Below are positions 14,499 to 23,793 of a stretch of DNA of 36,503 bases, in pieces. The notes under the pieces were generated by a model, which saw only the letters and a program-made list of their open reading frames with translations, was not told where the DNA came from and did no database searches. A program made the translations under genes and the position numbers. The number at the start of each line of letters is the position of its first letter. Position 1 is the first letter of the stretch. The stretch comes from Hyphomicrobiales bacterium (GTDB lineage Bacteria; Pseudomonadota; Alphaproteobacteria; Rhizobiales; Beijerinckiaceae). The stretch covers positions 1-36,503 of the forward strand of contig JAPLOV010000161.1 of assembly GCA_026400565.1 (NCBI GenBank), read 5' to 3'.

Positions 14499-17180
14499 TC
14501 ACTGGCGCTTGAGCAGCCGCTCCAGATATTCGAGTTCCTCCTGCGGACGCAAGGTCTCGCCGAGGCGGCGGCGAAGTTCTTCGAGGATGCGGCGCGCGCG
14601 AACCTGCGGCGCTTCGCCCGGCACGCGCGTGTCGCCGGAGACAATGCCGCGGCTTGATTCGCGCTGCTGGCCATCGCGCCCGAGCGGGTCGCGCTGCTGG
14701 GTCTGGCGGCTGCCAGCCCGGTCGCGGCCACCTTGCGTCGGATCACCATCGGCCATGCCTTCGCCCTCACCCTCGCCCTGGCCTTCCTGCTGCATCTGCT
14801 GGGCCAGTTGCTGTGCGCCGTTGCGCAGGCCTTCCAGCGCCCGGCCCTGAGCCTGCGCTGCGCCTTCCATGTCGCCCTGCCCGAGCGCGCCCTCGGCTTC
14901 GCCCATGGCCTGCTCGGCCTCGCCGAGGCCGGGTTGGCCCGGCATGCCCTGGCCCTGCATGCGCCGCTGCATTTCGCGCAGGCGGTCGCGCAGCTGCTGC
15001 TGGCGCTGGGCCAGCTGGTCGCGACCCTGCTGGCCTTGCTGACCCTGCTGGCCTTCCTGCCCCTGGCCTTCCTGCCCCTCTTGTCCTTCCTGCCCGTCCT
15101 GCGGCTGGCCCTGCTGACCACGCTGGCCCGGCTGCCTTTGGCCCGGATTGGGCCTCGCCTGCTGCTGGCCGCGCTGGTTGGGGTTGGCGCGCTGGTTGCG
15201 CTGCTGGTTGCGCTGTTCCTGCCCATCCTGGAAGGTCTCGTCACGCAACTCCTGCTGCTCGCGGGTCATGCGATCAAGCTCGCTGAGCTGGTTCTGCATC
15301 TCGCGCTGGCGCGGGTCCATCTGGCCCGGCCGGGCCTGCTGGAGGTTGCGCATCATGTTGTTGAGTTCGTTGAGCAGGCGCTGGGCCTCTTCGGTTTCGC
15401 CCCGCTTGTTCAACTCGTCAATGCGGTTGAGCATGTTGTTGAGATCGCGCGGCGTCACCGTCCGGAAATTCTCCGGCATCTGGCTCATCTCGTTCTGGCG
15501 GCCATTCTGCTGGTCGCGCTGCATCTGCTCGGCCAGTTCGCGCATGAAACGGTTCATCGCCTCGCGCAGTTCCTGGGTCAGGCGCGACAGCTCCTCCTGA
15601 TCGGCGCCGCGCTCCATGGCCTGTTGCAGCCGGTCCTGGGCGGCACGCAACTGGCGTTCGGCGTCCGAGAGGTCGCCATCCTCGAGCAGCAGGGCCAGCT
15701 GCCAAAGGTCATCGACCACCTCGAGCAGGCGCGGATCGCCGCGTGCCGAGCGGAGTTTCTCGGTGATGATCTTCAGCGACAGGTAGGCGCCGGCCTCCTT
15801 GGTGTATTCGGCGGGCTCGATCAGCAGGGCATCGAGTGCGGTCTGAACGCGCGGCCGGTCGGTGACATCAAGCACCAGCCAGCGCCGGACCTCGATCAGC
15901 GCGCGGGCCAGGGGCTTGTTGAAGGCGCGCTGCGGCAAGGTCACCTCGCGCGCTTCGCTGCTGCCTTCCTGGCCGGCATCGTCGCGAGCCGTGAGCGTCA
16001 TGGCGACGCGGGCCCCGGCCCAGGGGTGCTCGGCCAATTCCAGCGTGGTCTTGATGTCGGCTTCGCCGCTGGCCTCGCCGGGGTTTGGCAGCACGGTGCG
16101 CGGCGGGTCGATCAATGGGCGGGCACCGGGCCTTGCTGTGGTGATGACGGGCCGGAAGCCGGCTTCGACGGAGGCAACGCCGTAATCGTCGCTGGTCCGG
16201 TAAACCACCGTCAGCTGGCCGCGCTGGCCAGCCTGCGGGCTTTCGGTGAAGGCGATGGTCGGGGCCTTGTCGGGCACCATGGCGACCGGCACGGTGCTGG
16301 CCGGCACGCCCGCGCCGCCGAGGCGGAGGCTGCCGCTGGCCGAGAGCAGGAAGCGCCGCTCGATGCCCTGCCGGACACCGGTGGGCACGGGCAGCGGCTG
16401 CAAGCCGCTGGTGGCCTCGATGGCAGCTTCCGGCGCGCCGGCAATCCGCACGATGATGGTCGAGCCATGAGGCGCACGGATCGCCTCGCCGCTTCCGCTG
16501 AAGGTCAGCATGATCGGGGGCAGGCGGGTGTAGGACGGTGGGTCGATCCAGCCATCGATCCGCACAGCGGGCGCGGTAGGGGCGGGCTGCGTCCAGTTGA
16601 GCGGGCTGCCCAGCCGGTAGCTGGCCTCGGGGCCGGCGACGAAGAAGGCCGCGACAGCCGCCACGACCGGCGCTGCCCGGAAGGCCAGCCGGTCGATCCG
16701 CACCATGCCGGGTTCCGGCGCCTTGACGACCAGCCCTTCGAGGTCACGCTGCTGGCGTGCCAGATGGTTTTTCCACAGAGCTTGCGTGAAAGGATCGCTT
16801 TCTCCGAGCGCCAGGGTGTCCCGCACCGAGCTTGCCGGGCGGTGGCCAGCGGCCGCGGTGCGGTCGAGCCGCGCCAGTGCGTCCGCATCGGTGGGCCAGC
16901 GCAGGCGCAGCAGGGGCGCGAAGCTGGCCACGAACAGCAGCGCCACAGCAGCCATCCCGGCCATGCGCGCCATGGGCGGCATGGTCAGCCAGAAGCCGAT
17001 CCAGGCACTGGTGAGGAAAACGAGAACCACGGAGATCGGCAGCCAAAGGCAGGGCCAGACGCGCTCCCAGATCAGCGCCAGCCGCGAGCGGCGCACCATG
17101 TCGGCAAGACGATCATCCGCAGCATCTGCCGCAGCCGCATGGCTGGTGGGTGAAGCGGTGGGTCCCGGACGCTCTGCCAT
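14499..17180 (-). CDS. DUF4175 (TIGR02302) large membrane protein with Gln/Gly-rich tail
   Basis: Conserved alphaproteobacterial protein of unknown function, 893 residues. The N-terminus has two hydrophobic segments (about 43-64 and 73-92) and a third near 170-186, suggesting a membrane anchor. A middle region (about 200-430) contains beta-rich stretches such as RIDGWIDPPSYTRLPP and RTSDDYGVASVEAGFRPV, typical of the family and presumably periplasmic. Residues 480-660 are helical and coiled-coil-like, rich in Glu, Gln and Arg. Residues 675-830 are low-complexity Gln/Gly (for instance runs of QGQQGQQG). The ending QEELEYLERLLKRQ is family-typical. The gene lies downstream of lysA, a conserved order. 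The antisense strand has a long open frame, but that is a composition shadow. Confidence 0.9.
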   Translation of the reverse strand: MAERPGPTASPTSHAAAADAADDRLADMVRRSRLALIWERVWPCLWLPISVVLVFLTSAWIGFWLTMPPMARMAGMAAVALLFVASFAPLLRLRWPTDADALARLDRTAAAGHRPASSVRDTLALGESDPFTQALWKNHLARQQRDLEGLVVKAPEPGMVRIDRLAFRAAPVVAAVAAFFVAGPEASYRLGSPLNWTQPAPTAPAVRIDGWIDPPSYTRLPPIMLTFSGSGEAIRAPHGSTIIVRIAGAPEAAIEATSGLQPLPVPTGVRQGIERRFLLSASGSLRLGGAGVPASTVPVAMVPDKAPTIAFTESPQAGQRGQLTVVYRTSDDYGVASVEAGFRPVITTARPGARPLIDPPRTVLPNPGEASGEADIKTTLELAEHPWAGARVAMTLTARDDAGQEGSSEAREVTLPQRAFNKPLARALIEVRRWLVLDVTDRPRVQTALDALLIEPAEYTKEAGAYLSLKIITEKLRSARGDPRLLEVVDDLWQLALLLEDGDLSDAERQLRAAQDRLQQAMERGADQEELSRLTQELREAMNRFMRELAEQMQRDQQNGRQNEMSQMPENFRTVTPRDLNNMLNRIDELNKRGETEEAQRLLNELNNMMRNLQQARPGQMDPRQREMQNQLSELDRMTREQQELRDETFQDGQEQRNQQRNQRANPNQRGQQQARPNPGQRQPGQRGQQGQPQDGQEGQEGQEGQGQEGQQGQQGQQGRDQLAQRQQQLRDRLREMQRRMQGQGMPGQPGLGEAEQAMGEAEGALGQGDMEGAAQAQGRALEGLRNGAQQLAQQMQQEGQGEGEGEGMADGDPTQGGRDRAGSRQTQQRDPLGRDGQQRESSRGIVSGDTRVPGEAPQVRARRILEELRRRLGETLRPQEELEYLERLLKRQ

Positions 17181-17277
17181 GGCTTGCTGGATCTCCCAGG
17201 CGCGATTGAGGCCGCGCTGTCAGATCCTGAAGGTAGCATGCCTCACCGGCTTGACCACCCCTGAAGGGATGCTTTCC

Positions 17278-18546
17278 TCAGGCCAGCCAGGCCGGAATCC
17301 GGTCCAGTCCGATCACGTCCTCGTAATCGGGCCGCGGTCGGACGATTGCGTGACGTGCGCCATCGACAAGGACCTCGGGCACAAGCCGGCGCGTGTTGTA
17401 AGTTCCGGCCTGCACCGCGCCGTAGGCCCCGGCGGTCATCACGGCCAGCAGATCACCTGGCCGAACCTCGGGGATGTCACGGTCGAGTGCGAGATAGTCA
17501 CCTGATTCGCAGACCGGGCCGACCACGTCTGCCTTGATGCGGCGCGCGCCTCGAGCCGGCTCGGTCACCGGCTTGAGGCCATGATAGGCCTCATAGAGCG
17601 TCGGGCGGATCAGGTCGTTCATGGCCGCGTCGACGATGACAAAGGTCTTGGCATCGCCCTGCTTGACGTAGATCACGGAGGTCACGAGGATTCCGGCATT
17701 GCCGGCGATCAGCCTGCCCTGCTCGAACAGCACCTTGAGGCCCAGCGGGGCGGTATGCTTCGAGACCACGGTGGCGAAGGCACTGGGATCGGGCGGCGGC
17801 GCATTGTCCTCGCGGTAGGGAATGCCGAGCCCGCCACCCAGATCGATGTGGTGCAAAGCGTGGCCCTCGGCCATCAGGTCGCGGGCCAGTTCCGTGAGCA
17901 GCCGTGTCGCATCATCGAAGGGTTGCAGATCGGTGATCTGGCTGCCGATGTGCATATCGACGCCCGTGATCGACAGGCCCTTCAGCGTTGCGGCCCAGGC
18001 ATAGATCTGGCGGGCGCGCGAAATCGGCACGCCGAACTTGTTGTCGAACTTGCCGGTGGAAATCTTGGCATGGGTGCGGGCATCCACATCCGGATTGATG
18101 CGGAACGAGACCGGCGCGCGCCGGCCCATCGACAGCGCCACCTCGGACAGGGCTTCCGCCTCAGGCTCGGACTCGACATTGAAGCACAGGATGTCCGCTT
18201 CCAGCGCGGCGGCCATTTCCTCCCGCGTCTTGCCCACTCCGGAAAAGACGATGCGGTTGCCCGGCACGCCTGCCAGAAGCGCGCGCTTCAATTCGCCGAT
18301 CGAGACGATGTCCATGCCGGCGCCTTCGCGGGCCAGGGTCTTCAGTACGGCCTGATTGGAATTGGCCTTCATGGCAAAGCAGACCAGCGTGTCCATGCCG
18401 GCGAAGGCATCACGGAAAACCCGATAGTGCCGCACCAGCGTCGCGCTCGAATAACAGTAGAACGGTGTCCCGACCTCGGCTGCGATGGCGCGAAGGTCGA
18501 CATCCTCGGCATGCAGGACGCCGCCGCGGTACTGGAAGTGATGCAT
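17278..18546 (-). CDS. lysA: Diaminopimelate decarboxylase
   Basis: PLP enzyme that converts meso-diaminopimelate to L-lysine, the last step of the pathway started by LysC (836-2083). The 422-residue protein has the PLP lysine in CFAMKANSN (Lys60), HIGSQITD (His199), the glycine-rich phosphate loop IDLGGGLGIPY (about 237-241), and the catalytic cysteine in GPVCESGDYLA (Cys346), then GAYGAVQAGTYNTR. One deviation is seen: the substrate-binding EPGR motif reads EQGR (275-278). The arginine is kept, so activity is probably retained. The gene lies 12 nt after the LptM-like lipoprotein gene, so the two share a transcript. Confidence 0.96.
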   Translation of the reverse strand: MHHFQYRGGVLHAEDVDLRAIAAEVGTPFYCYSSATLVRHYRVFRDAFAGMDTLVCFAMKANSNQAVLKTLAREGAGMDIVSIGELKRALLAGVPGNRIVFSGVGKTREEMAAALEADILCFNVESEPEAEALSEVALSMGRRAPVSFRINPDVDARTHAKISTGKFDNKFGVPISRARQIYAWAATLKGLSITGVDMHIGSQITDLQPFDDATRLLTELARDLMAEGHALHHIDLGGGLGIPYREDNAPPPDPSAFATVVSKHTAPLGLKVLFEQGRLIAGNAGILVTSVIYVKQGDAKTFVIVDAAMNDLIRPTLYEAYHGLKPVTEPARGARRIKADVVGPVCESGDYLALDRDIPEVRPGDLLAVMTAGAYGAVQAGTYNTRRLVPEVLVDGARHAIVRPRPDYEDVIGLDRIPAWLA

Positions 18547-18558
18547 GTCGCGGCCTGC

Positions 18559-18888
18559 TCAGAGCAACGGATCGAGGATAAACGGCTGGTTCGGCGGCGG
18601 CGAGCGGCGCTCCTGCCGGCGGGTGTTGCCCTGAAGCACGACCTGCGATCCGCCTGGCAGGGCCGTTTCGGCTGCCGTCTGCGGCGCGCTTGCCGGCGTG
18701 TTGCTGGTTGTCTCGGTCATGCGGTCCGGCTGGAACGTGGTCGCCCCGGCAAAGGTCGAGTTGCTCTGGCGCGAGGGCGTGGCGCGGTCTGACGTGCCAG
18801 GTGGCGGCTCAAGCGCGCCGCGGCGGCCGCAGGCCCCGAGGATGAGGGCCGCGGCGATGCCAATGGCCAGAATGGTGACTGTCTTCAT
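18559..18888 (-). CDS. LptM-like small lipoprotein
   Basis: A 109-residue lipoprotein. Residues 1-19 are a signal peptide (MKTVTILAIGIAAALILGAC) ending in the lipobox LGAC, with Gly after the lipidated cysteine and the typical GRRGALEPPP start of the mature part. The rest is polar, Pro/Thr-rich and probably disordered, ending NQPFILDPLL. The short conserved mature start (CG.RG.LE.P) is that of the LptM/YifL family; the E. coli protein helps mature the LPS transporter LptD, which I extend here by homology only. It sits between argH and lysA, the usual place in Rhizobiales. I start at ATG 18888; a GTG at 18903 would add 5 residues but would spoil the signal peptide. Confidence 0.8.
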   Translation of the reverse strand: MKTVTILAIGIAAALILGACGRRGALEPPPGTSDRATPSRQSNSTFAGATTFQPDRMTETTSNTPASAPQTAAETALPGGSQVVLQGNTRRQERRSPPPNQPFILDPLL

Positions 18889-18976
18889 GGAGCGCGATGT
18901 CACGTCGTGGATGTCCCAAGGCTCGGGCGAGGTGCGGAAAGCGACAGCTTAGAGCAGTTTCCATAGGCGAAGTGAA

Positions 18977-18997
18977 GGCGGATGTCAGCCATCCGCC
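18977..18997 (-). terminator. Hairpin terminator candidate after argH
   Basis: GGCGGAT and ATCCGCC pair perfectly (7 bp, 7-nt loop) 9 nt after the argH stop codon on the minus strand. No T-tract follows. If it works, the lipoprotein-lysA unit needs its own promoter in 18889-18976, which I could not identify. Confidence 0.5.
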
Positions 18998-19006
18998 GAT
19001 CAACCC

Positions 19007-20413
19007 TCAGGCCGATACCTGTTTGCGGGCCTCGCGTCCAAGCTGGCGCAGCCAGCGGCTGGCCTGTGCCCGGACCTGGCGCGGTGCCGTGCCACCATGG
19101 CTGACGCGGCTCCGGACCGAGCGCTCGACGCCCAGCACCTCCAGGACCTCGGCCGTGATGCGCGGCTCCACGGCCTGCATCTCGGCGAGGCCGAGTTTTT
19201 CAAGGCCGATGCCCCGCTCTGACGCCATGCCGACCAGACGCCCCGTGACGTGATGGGCATCGCGGAAGGGCATTTTCAGCACCCGGACCAGCCAGTCGGC
19301 AAGATCGGTGGCCGTGGCATAGCCAAGCCCGGCGGCCTTTTTCATTGTCTTCAGATCGGGCTGCATGTCACGCACCATGCCGGCGATGGCCGCAAGGCAC
19401 AGCGACAGCGTCTGGAGCGCATCGAATACGCCTTCCTTGTCTTCCTGCATGTCCTTGGAATAGGTCAGCGGCAGGCCCTTCATCATGGTCAGCAGTGCCT
19501 GCAGCGCGCCGAACACGCGGCCCGCCTTGCCGCGCACGAGCTCCGCCGCATCGGGATTGCGCTTCTGCGGCATGATCGAGGAGCCGGTGGTGAAACTGTC
19601 CGACAGCCTGATGAAGCCGAATTGCGGAGTGGTCCACAACACGATCTCCTCGGCAAAGCGCGACAGGTGCATGGCGCAGATCGACGCTGCGGCCACCGCC
19701 TCGAGCGCGAAATCCCGGTCCGACACCGAGTCCAGCGAGTTGGCGGTGGGGCGGTCGAAGCCAAGCGCCTTTGCCGTGGCATGCCGGTCGATCGGGAACG
19801 AGGTGCCGGCGAGCGCTGCCGCTCCGAGCGGGCACTCGTTCATGCGCCTGCGCGCATCGGCGAGGCGGCTGCGGTCACGCGCCAGCATCTCGACATAGGC
19901 CAGCAGGTGATGGCCGAAGGTGACAGGTTGCGCCGATTGCAGATGGGTGAAACCCGGCATCACGGCCCCGGCAAAGATCGCTGCCTTCTCGGTGAGGGCC
20001 AATTGCACGTCGGCGATCTGCTGGTCGATCTGGTCGACCGTGTCGCGCACCCACAGGCGCATATCCGTGGCGACCTGGTCATTGCGTGAGCGGGCCGTGT
20101 GCAGCCGGCCGGCGGCGGGGCCGATCAGTTCGCGCAGGCGGCTCTCGATGTTCATGTGGATGTCTTCGAGGGCGCGCGAGAACGTGAAGCTGCCCGATTC
20201 GATTTCAGCCTCGATGGCCTTGAGTCCGCCGGTGATTGCCGCCACATCGTCTGCAGTCAGGATGCCGGTCTTGCCGAGCATGGCCGCATGCGCCAGCGAG
20301 CCCTGGATGTCCTGACGCCAAAGTTTCTGATCGAAGCCGATGGAGGCGTTGATTTCCTCCATGATCGCGTCAGGGCCTGTGGCGAAACGCCCACCCCACA
20401 TCCGGTTGCTCAT
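19007..20413 (-). CDS. argH: Argininosuccinate lyase
   Basis: Splits argininosuccinate into arginine and fumarate, the last step of arginine biosynthesis; a cytoplasmic homotetramer. The 468-residue protein begins NRMWGGRF and has HTARSRNDQ (about 105-113), the catalytic base region [18 protein letters not shown] (His157), and the flexible signature loop [12 protein letters not shown] (277-288) that supplies the catalytic serine, then [16 protein letters not shown]. All are intact. The gene is divergent from the TlpA-type thioredoxin gene across a 51-bp gap, a layout common in Rhizobiales. Downstream lie the lipoprotein and lysA, placing two amino-acid biosynthesis genes in one neighbourhood. 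Confidence 0.97.
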   Translation of the reverse strand: MSNRMWGGRFATGPDAIMEEINASIGFDQKLWRQDIQGSLAHAAMLGKTGILTADDVAAITGGLKAIEAEIESGSFTFSRALEDIHMNIESRLRELIGPAAGRLHTARSRNDQVATDMRLWVRDTVDQIDQQIADVQLALTEKAAIFAGAVMPGFTHLQSAQPVTFGHHLLAYVEMLARDRSRLADARRRMNECPLGAAALAGTSFPIDRHATAKALGFDRPTANSLDSVSDRDFALEAVAAASICAMHLSRFAEEIVLWTTPQFGFIRLSDSFTTGSSIMPQKRNPDAAELVRGKAGRVFGALQALLTMMKGLPLTYSKDMQEDKEGVFDALQTLSLCLAAIAGMVRDMQPDLKTMKKAAGLGYATATDLADWLVRVLKMPFRDAHHVTGRLVGMASERGIGLEKLGLAEMQAVEPRITAEVLEVLGVERSVRSRVSHGGTAPRQVRAQASRWLRQLGREARKQVSA

Positions 20414-20464
20414 GTCGTTTCCTTCAGTCCTCAGCCTGCCTGCGATGCACCTGCCACGGCCGGG

Positions 20465-21109
20465 ATGCTGACCATGCTGTCGCGCATTTCCCGGCCGGCA
20501 TGGCTTGCCCTTGGTCTGGTGCCCATGCTTGGCCTTGGCGGGCTATACCTGAGCACGCAAGCTGGCCGCAACCCGCATGGAGCGCAAGCCTGCGCCGTGT
20601 CGCCCGCCGTGCAGGCAGGCGTGGCGAAGGTTGCCATCGGCGAACTCGCCGCTTTCCAGCCGGCGGCAACACCGCGCCCGGTGGCCGATCTCGCCTTCCT
20701 TGATGCTGCCGGTGCCGGAACCAGTCTTGCGCAGATGCGCGGGCGCACGGTGCTGCTCAACCTGTGGGCGACGTGGTGCGCGCCATGCCGCAAGGAAATG
20801 CCGGCGCTCGATGCGCTTCAGGGCGAGTTTGGCGGGCCGGACTTCGAGGTCGTGGCGATCAACATCGACACGCGCAATCTGGAGCGGCCACGCACCTGGC
20901 TGACGGAAAATGGCATCACCCGTCTGGCCTATTATGCCGACCCGCAGGCCAAGGTGTTCCAGGAGCTCAAGCGCGCTGGCCAGGCCATCGGCATGCCGAC
21001 CACGCTGCTGATCGACGCCGGGGGTTGCCAGCTTGGCGTGCTGCATGGCCCCGCCGAGTGGCACAGCGAGGATGCGCGCCGGCTGGTCAAGGCCGCACTG
21101 GGGCGTTGA
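20465..21109 (+). CDS. tlpA: TlpA-type membrane-anchored periplasmic thioredoxin
   Basis: Thiol-disulfide reductase facing the periplasm; rhizobial TlpA delivers reducing power and matures cytochrome oxidase. The 214-residue protein has an N-terminal signal anchor (about 11-30), a linker, then a thioredoxin-like AhpC/TSA-Redoxin domain with the active site [21 protein letters not shown] (Cys105, Cys108) and the cis-proline in [13 protein letters not shown]. An extra Cys43 lies in the linker and Cys near the end in GGC. Start ATG 20465, with a second ATG at 20474. The longer frame to 20099 is not coding; it runs antisense to argH. The gene is divergent from argH. Confidence 0.92.
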   Translation: MLTMLSRISRPAWLALGLVPMLGLGGLYLSTQAGRNPHGAQACAVSPAVQAGVAKVAIGELAAFQPAATPRPVADLAFLDAAGAGTSLAQMRGRTVLLNLWATWCAPCRKEMPALDALQGEFGGPDFEVVAINIDTRNLERPRTWLTENGITRLAYYADPQAKVFQELKRAGQAIGMPTTLLIDAGGCQLGVLHGPAEWHSEDARRLVKAALGR

Positions 21110-21195
21110 CCGCCGCTGCGGACATTTGATGCCGCGCAATTGCAGCGATCCATGATTTGCGATTGTGTGGCGCTGCTCTGCAACGGATCCGTGCC

Positions 21196-23331
21196 ATGCC
21201 CGCCATGCTGCAATCGACCCCGCTGATGGCCTTGCGGGCTGCTGCGATCGACACCGAGACGACAGGCCTCGACGTGCGCAAGGCGCGCCTGATCGAAATC
21301 GGCGTGCTGGCCATCGAGGGCGGTGCCCTGCTCCCTGAGCCCCTTCTCGACCAACTGGTCGATTGCGGTGATCCGGTGCCGGCGGCGTCAACCGCCGTCC
21401 ATGGCATCCGCAGCAACGATCTGGCCGGGCAGCCGGCCTTTGCAGCCGTCCACGCCGCCATTCTTGCCGCGCTTCAGGACCGGGTTCTGATCGGCCACAC
21501 GGTCGGCTTCGATCTGGCCCTGCTGAGGCGTGAGTGCGAGCGGGCTGGCCTGGCGGCACCCACAACGCTGGCGCTCGATGTGCGGGTGCTGGCGCAGCTG
21601 GTGTCGAGCCAGCTCTCATCTTACTCGCTGGAAGGCCTGGCTGCCTGGTTGGGTGTGGAGCCGGGGCGGCGGCACCGGGCAGTGGGCGATGCCGAGACGG
21701 CCGGGCTGATCTTCCTCGCGCTGGTGCCACGGCTGCGCGAGGTCGGCATCCGGACGCTCGGTGAGGCCATGGCCCGCTGCCGGATGGTGACCGATGCCAT
21801 GGCCGGCGGGCAGCCGGCCGAGTGGGATATTTCGACCGCAGGGCGCGGGCCGGCAGCCGGCGACGGAAACGCCGGTGATGCCAGCCTCGCGCGGCTCGAC
21901 CATTATCCCTATCGCCACCGCGTCAGCGAGGTGATGAACCGCAAGCCGGTGCTGCTGCCGGGCGAGACGTTGCTTGGCGCGGCGCTGAAACTGATCGCGG
22001 AACGCAAGCTCAGCTCCGTGCTGGTCGGCGAGAGCCTGGCCGATGCCGGACAGGTTGGCATTGTCACCGAGCGCGACATCATGCGCATCCTGGCAGAGCG
22101 TGGTGCGGAGGCCTTCGCGCTGCCGATCGGCAGCTTTGCCAGCCGCCCCCTCGCCAGCGTGCCGGAAGATGCCCTGATCTATCGGGCCATCGGGCGCATG
22201 GCCAACCGCAACATCCGCCATCTCGCGGCCGTCGGCTCCGATGATGCCGTGGTCGGGGTGGTGACGACACGCGACCTGCTGAAGCTGCGCGCCAGCTCCG
22301 CCATCGCACTCGGGGATGATCTCGATGCGGCCCGTTCAGTGACCGAACTGGCGCAGGCCTGGGCCAAGCTGCCTGCGATGGCACGGGCGCTCCGGCTGGA
22401 AGGCGTCGCAGCGCGCGCCATTGCCGGTGTGATCGCCCGTGAGGTGGGGGCGCTGACCCGGCGCGCGGCGCAGATGGCGGAAGCCGAGCTGGCAACCGGG
22501 CCTCTTGGGCCTGCTCCCTGCGAATACGCCATTGTCGTGCTGGGTTCAGCCGGGCGCGGCGAGAGCCTGCTCGCAATGGACCAGGACAACGCGGTGATCT
22601 TCGCGGAGGGTGAGCCGGGCGGCACCGAGGATCAGTGGTTCGCCGCCCATGGCAAGCGGATGTGCGCCATCCTGCACGAGGTCGGGGTGCCTCTGTGCAA
22701 GGGCGGCGTCATGGCCAGCGAGCCGGCCTTTCGCGGCTCGCTGACGGAATGGCGAGCGCGGATCGGACGCTGGCTGATGCGGGCCACGCCGGAGGATCTG
22801 CTGGCGGTCGACATCTTCTTCGATTTCCGGGCCGTGCATGGCCGCCGGGCGCTGGCGCACCAGTTGTGGCTGGATGCGTGGGCTGCGGCGCGGGGCGAAA
22901 TCGCCTTCCTCAAGCTGCTGGCTCAGTCAGCGGGTGAGGGTGGCTCGCATCTGACCATGCTGGGCCGTGTGCGCACCGATGAGGATGGCCGCGTCGACAT
23001 CAAGGGCCATGTGCTGAAGGGCGTCGTCACCACGGCCCGTGTGCTTGCGCTGCGCCATGGCATCACGGCCCATGCCACGGCGGCGCGGCTGTCCGGCCTG
23101 ATCGAGCGCGCACATGGCGGCACCGCTGATCTGGCCGGCTTCGACGAGGACCATCAACTGGCCCTCGATCTGGTTCTGGAACAGCAGTTGCTCGACATCA
23201 CCGAAGGCAGGCCTCCTGGTAACAAGGTCACGGCGCGCAGCCTGTCGGCGCGGCAGACACAGGCGCTGAAGGCAGCACTGGGGCGTCAGGGCAGCATCGC
23301 CGACCTGCTGCGCGCGGAACTGGTCGACTGA
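21196..23331 (+). CDS. DEDDh exonuclease / CBS pair / DUF294 nucleotidyltransferase fusion
   Basis: A 711-residue protein with three modules. Residues 12-180 are an epsilon-like 3'-5' exonuclease with all DEDDh residues: AIDTETTGLD (Asp19, Glu21), GHTVGFDLALL (Asp106) and HRAVGDAETA (His160, Asp165). Residues 240-366 are two CBS motifs (VSEVMNRKPVLLPGE and VGIVTERDIMRIL; VVGVVTTRDLLKL), which usually bind adenosine nucleotides. Residues 385-515 are a DUF294 nucleotidyltransferase-like domain with VVLGSAGRGESLLAMDQDNAVIF (GSAGRGE 450-456, Asp462 and Asp464), related to the GlnD catalytic domain. The C-terminal part (520-711) is DUF294_C. The substrate and product are unknown. The upstream TTG at 21157 is a weak alternative start; ATG 21196 has GGATCC about 9 nt before it. 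It follows tlpA by 86 nt. Confidence 0.9.
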   Translation: MPAMLQSTPLMALRAAAIDTETTGLDVRKARLIEIGVLAIEGGALLPEPLLDQLVDCGDPVPAASTAVHGIRSNDLAGQPAFAAVHAAILAALQDRVLIGHTVGFDLALLRRECERAGLAAPTTLALDVRVLAQLVSSQLSSYSLEGLAAWLGVEPGRRHRAVGDAETAGLIFLALVPRLREVGIRTLGEAMARCRMVTDAMAGGQPAEWDISTAGRGPAAGDGNAGDASLARLDHYPYRHRVSEVMNRKPVLLPGETLLGAALKLIAERKLSSVLVGESLADAGQVGIVTERDIMRILAERGAEAFALPIGSFASRPLASVPEDALIYRAIGRMANRNIRHLAAVGSDDAVVGVVTTRDLLKLRASSAIALGDDLDAARSVTELAQAWAKLPAMARALRLEGVAARAIAGVIAREVGALTRRAAQMAEAELATGPLGPAPCEYAIVVLGSAGRGESLLAMDQDNAVIFAEGEPGGTEDQWFAAHGKRMCAILHEVGVPLCKGGVMASEPAFRGSLTEWRARIGRWLMRATPEDLLAVDIFFDFRAVHGRRALAHQLWLDAWAAARGEIAFLKLLAQSAGEGGSHLTMLGRVRTDEDGRVDIKGHVLKGVVTTARVLALRHGITAHATAARLSGLIERAHGGTADLAGFDEDHQLALDLVLEQQLLDITEGRPPGNKVTARSLSARQTQALKAALGRQGSIADLLRAELVD

Positions 23332-23343
23332 TTGGCCGCCAGC

Positions 23344-23634
23344 TCAACAGCCGGGCGCGCGCGAGATGCGCCATGTCAGGAAAGGTGGCGCGGTGCGGGC
23401 ATCATTGGCCGAGAGCCGCCGGGTGCCGCCATCGGGCTGGATCTCGTCGAGGTTGACGAAGCCCATCAGATGAAGCGCGGCGGCGGCATCGCGCGCGGCG
23501 AAGGCGCGAGGCACAATCTCGAGAGAACCAGCGGAGCCGACCGCATCGAGCAGGGCGGCGGTCTCTGCCTGCCGCGTGGCGGCGCGACGCGGAAACGGCA
23601 CAACGGACGCAAACGACGGAACAACATCAGACAT
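23344..23634 (-). CDS. Small hypothetical protein
   Basis: A 96-residue protein that I do not recognise. It has no signal peptide or membrane segment. The composition is Ala/Arg-rich with an ordinary mix of residues (LLDAVGSAGSLEIVPRAFAARDAAAALHLMGFVNLDEIQ), so it looks like a soluble small domain. An AGGGTGG sequence precedes the ATG at 23632-23634 by about 7 nt, and the gene fills an otherwise empty space converging on the exonuclease-fusion gene with only a 12-nt gap. It may be a stand-alone gene, since 159 nt separate it from the methyltransferase gene upstream on the same strand. Moderate confidence that it is real. Confidence 0.55.
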   Translation of the reverse strand: MSDVVPSFASVVPFPRRAATRQAETAALLDAVGSAGSLEIVPRAFAARDAAAALHLMGFVNLDEIQPDGGTRRLSANDARTAPPFLTWRISRAPGC

Positions 23635-23793
23635 GACACACCACCCTGGCACTGGCGGGACCGAATCAGCCGGCCCCGCTGGGCAGACCTTCGGGGTGTC
23701 ATGGTTTCGCGGGTTCTAACCGGGGCCGTCTGCTTGTGTGCCGGAACGGGCCACTTGCGCGCGGCGGGCGGCAGCGCCGACGGCTTGGCAGGT
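23635..23793. other. Intergenic region between ICMT-family gene and small hypothetical gene
   Basis: A gap of 159 bp with no gene that I can support. The minus strand has GGTTAGAAC, which could be a -10 element for the small hypothetical gene, without a convincing -35. Nothing else is visible. Confidence 0.25.

Noticed and set aside
14733-17153. An 806-codon open frame on the + strand, rich in Leu and Ala
   Set aside because: It is the antisense of the DUF4175 gene. The Leu/Ala richness comes from reverse reading of Gln, Gly and Glu codons, and the minus-strand protein has clear family features.
17257-17270. Short hairpin ACCCC-TGAA-GGGAT after lysA
   Set aside because: Only 5 bp with a G-T pair and no T-tract; too weak to list as a terminator.
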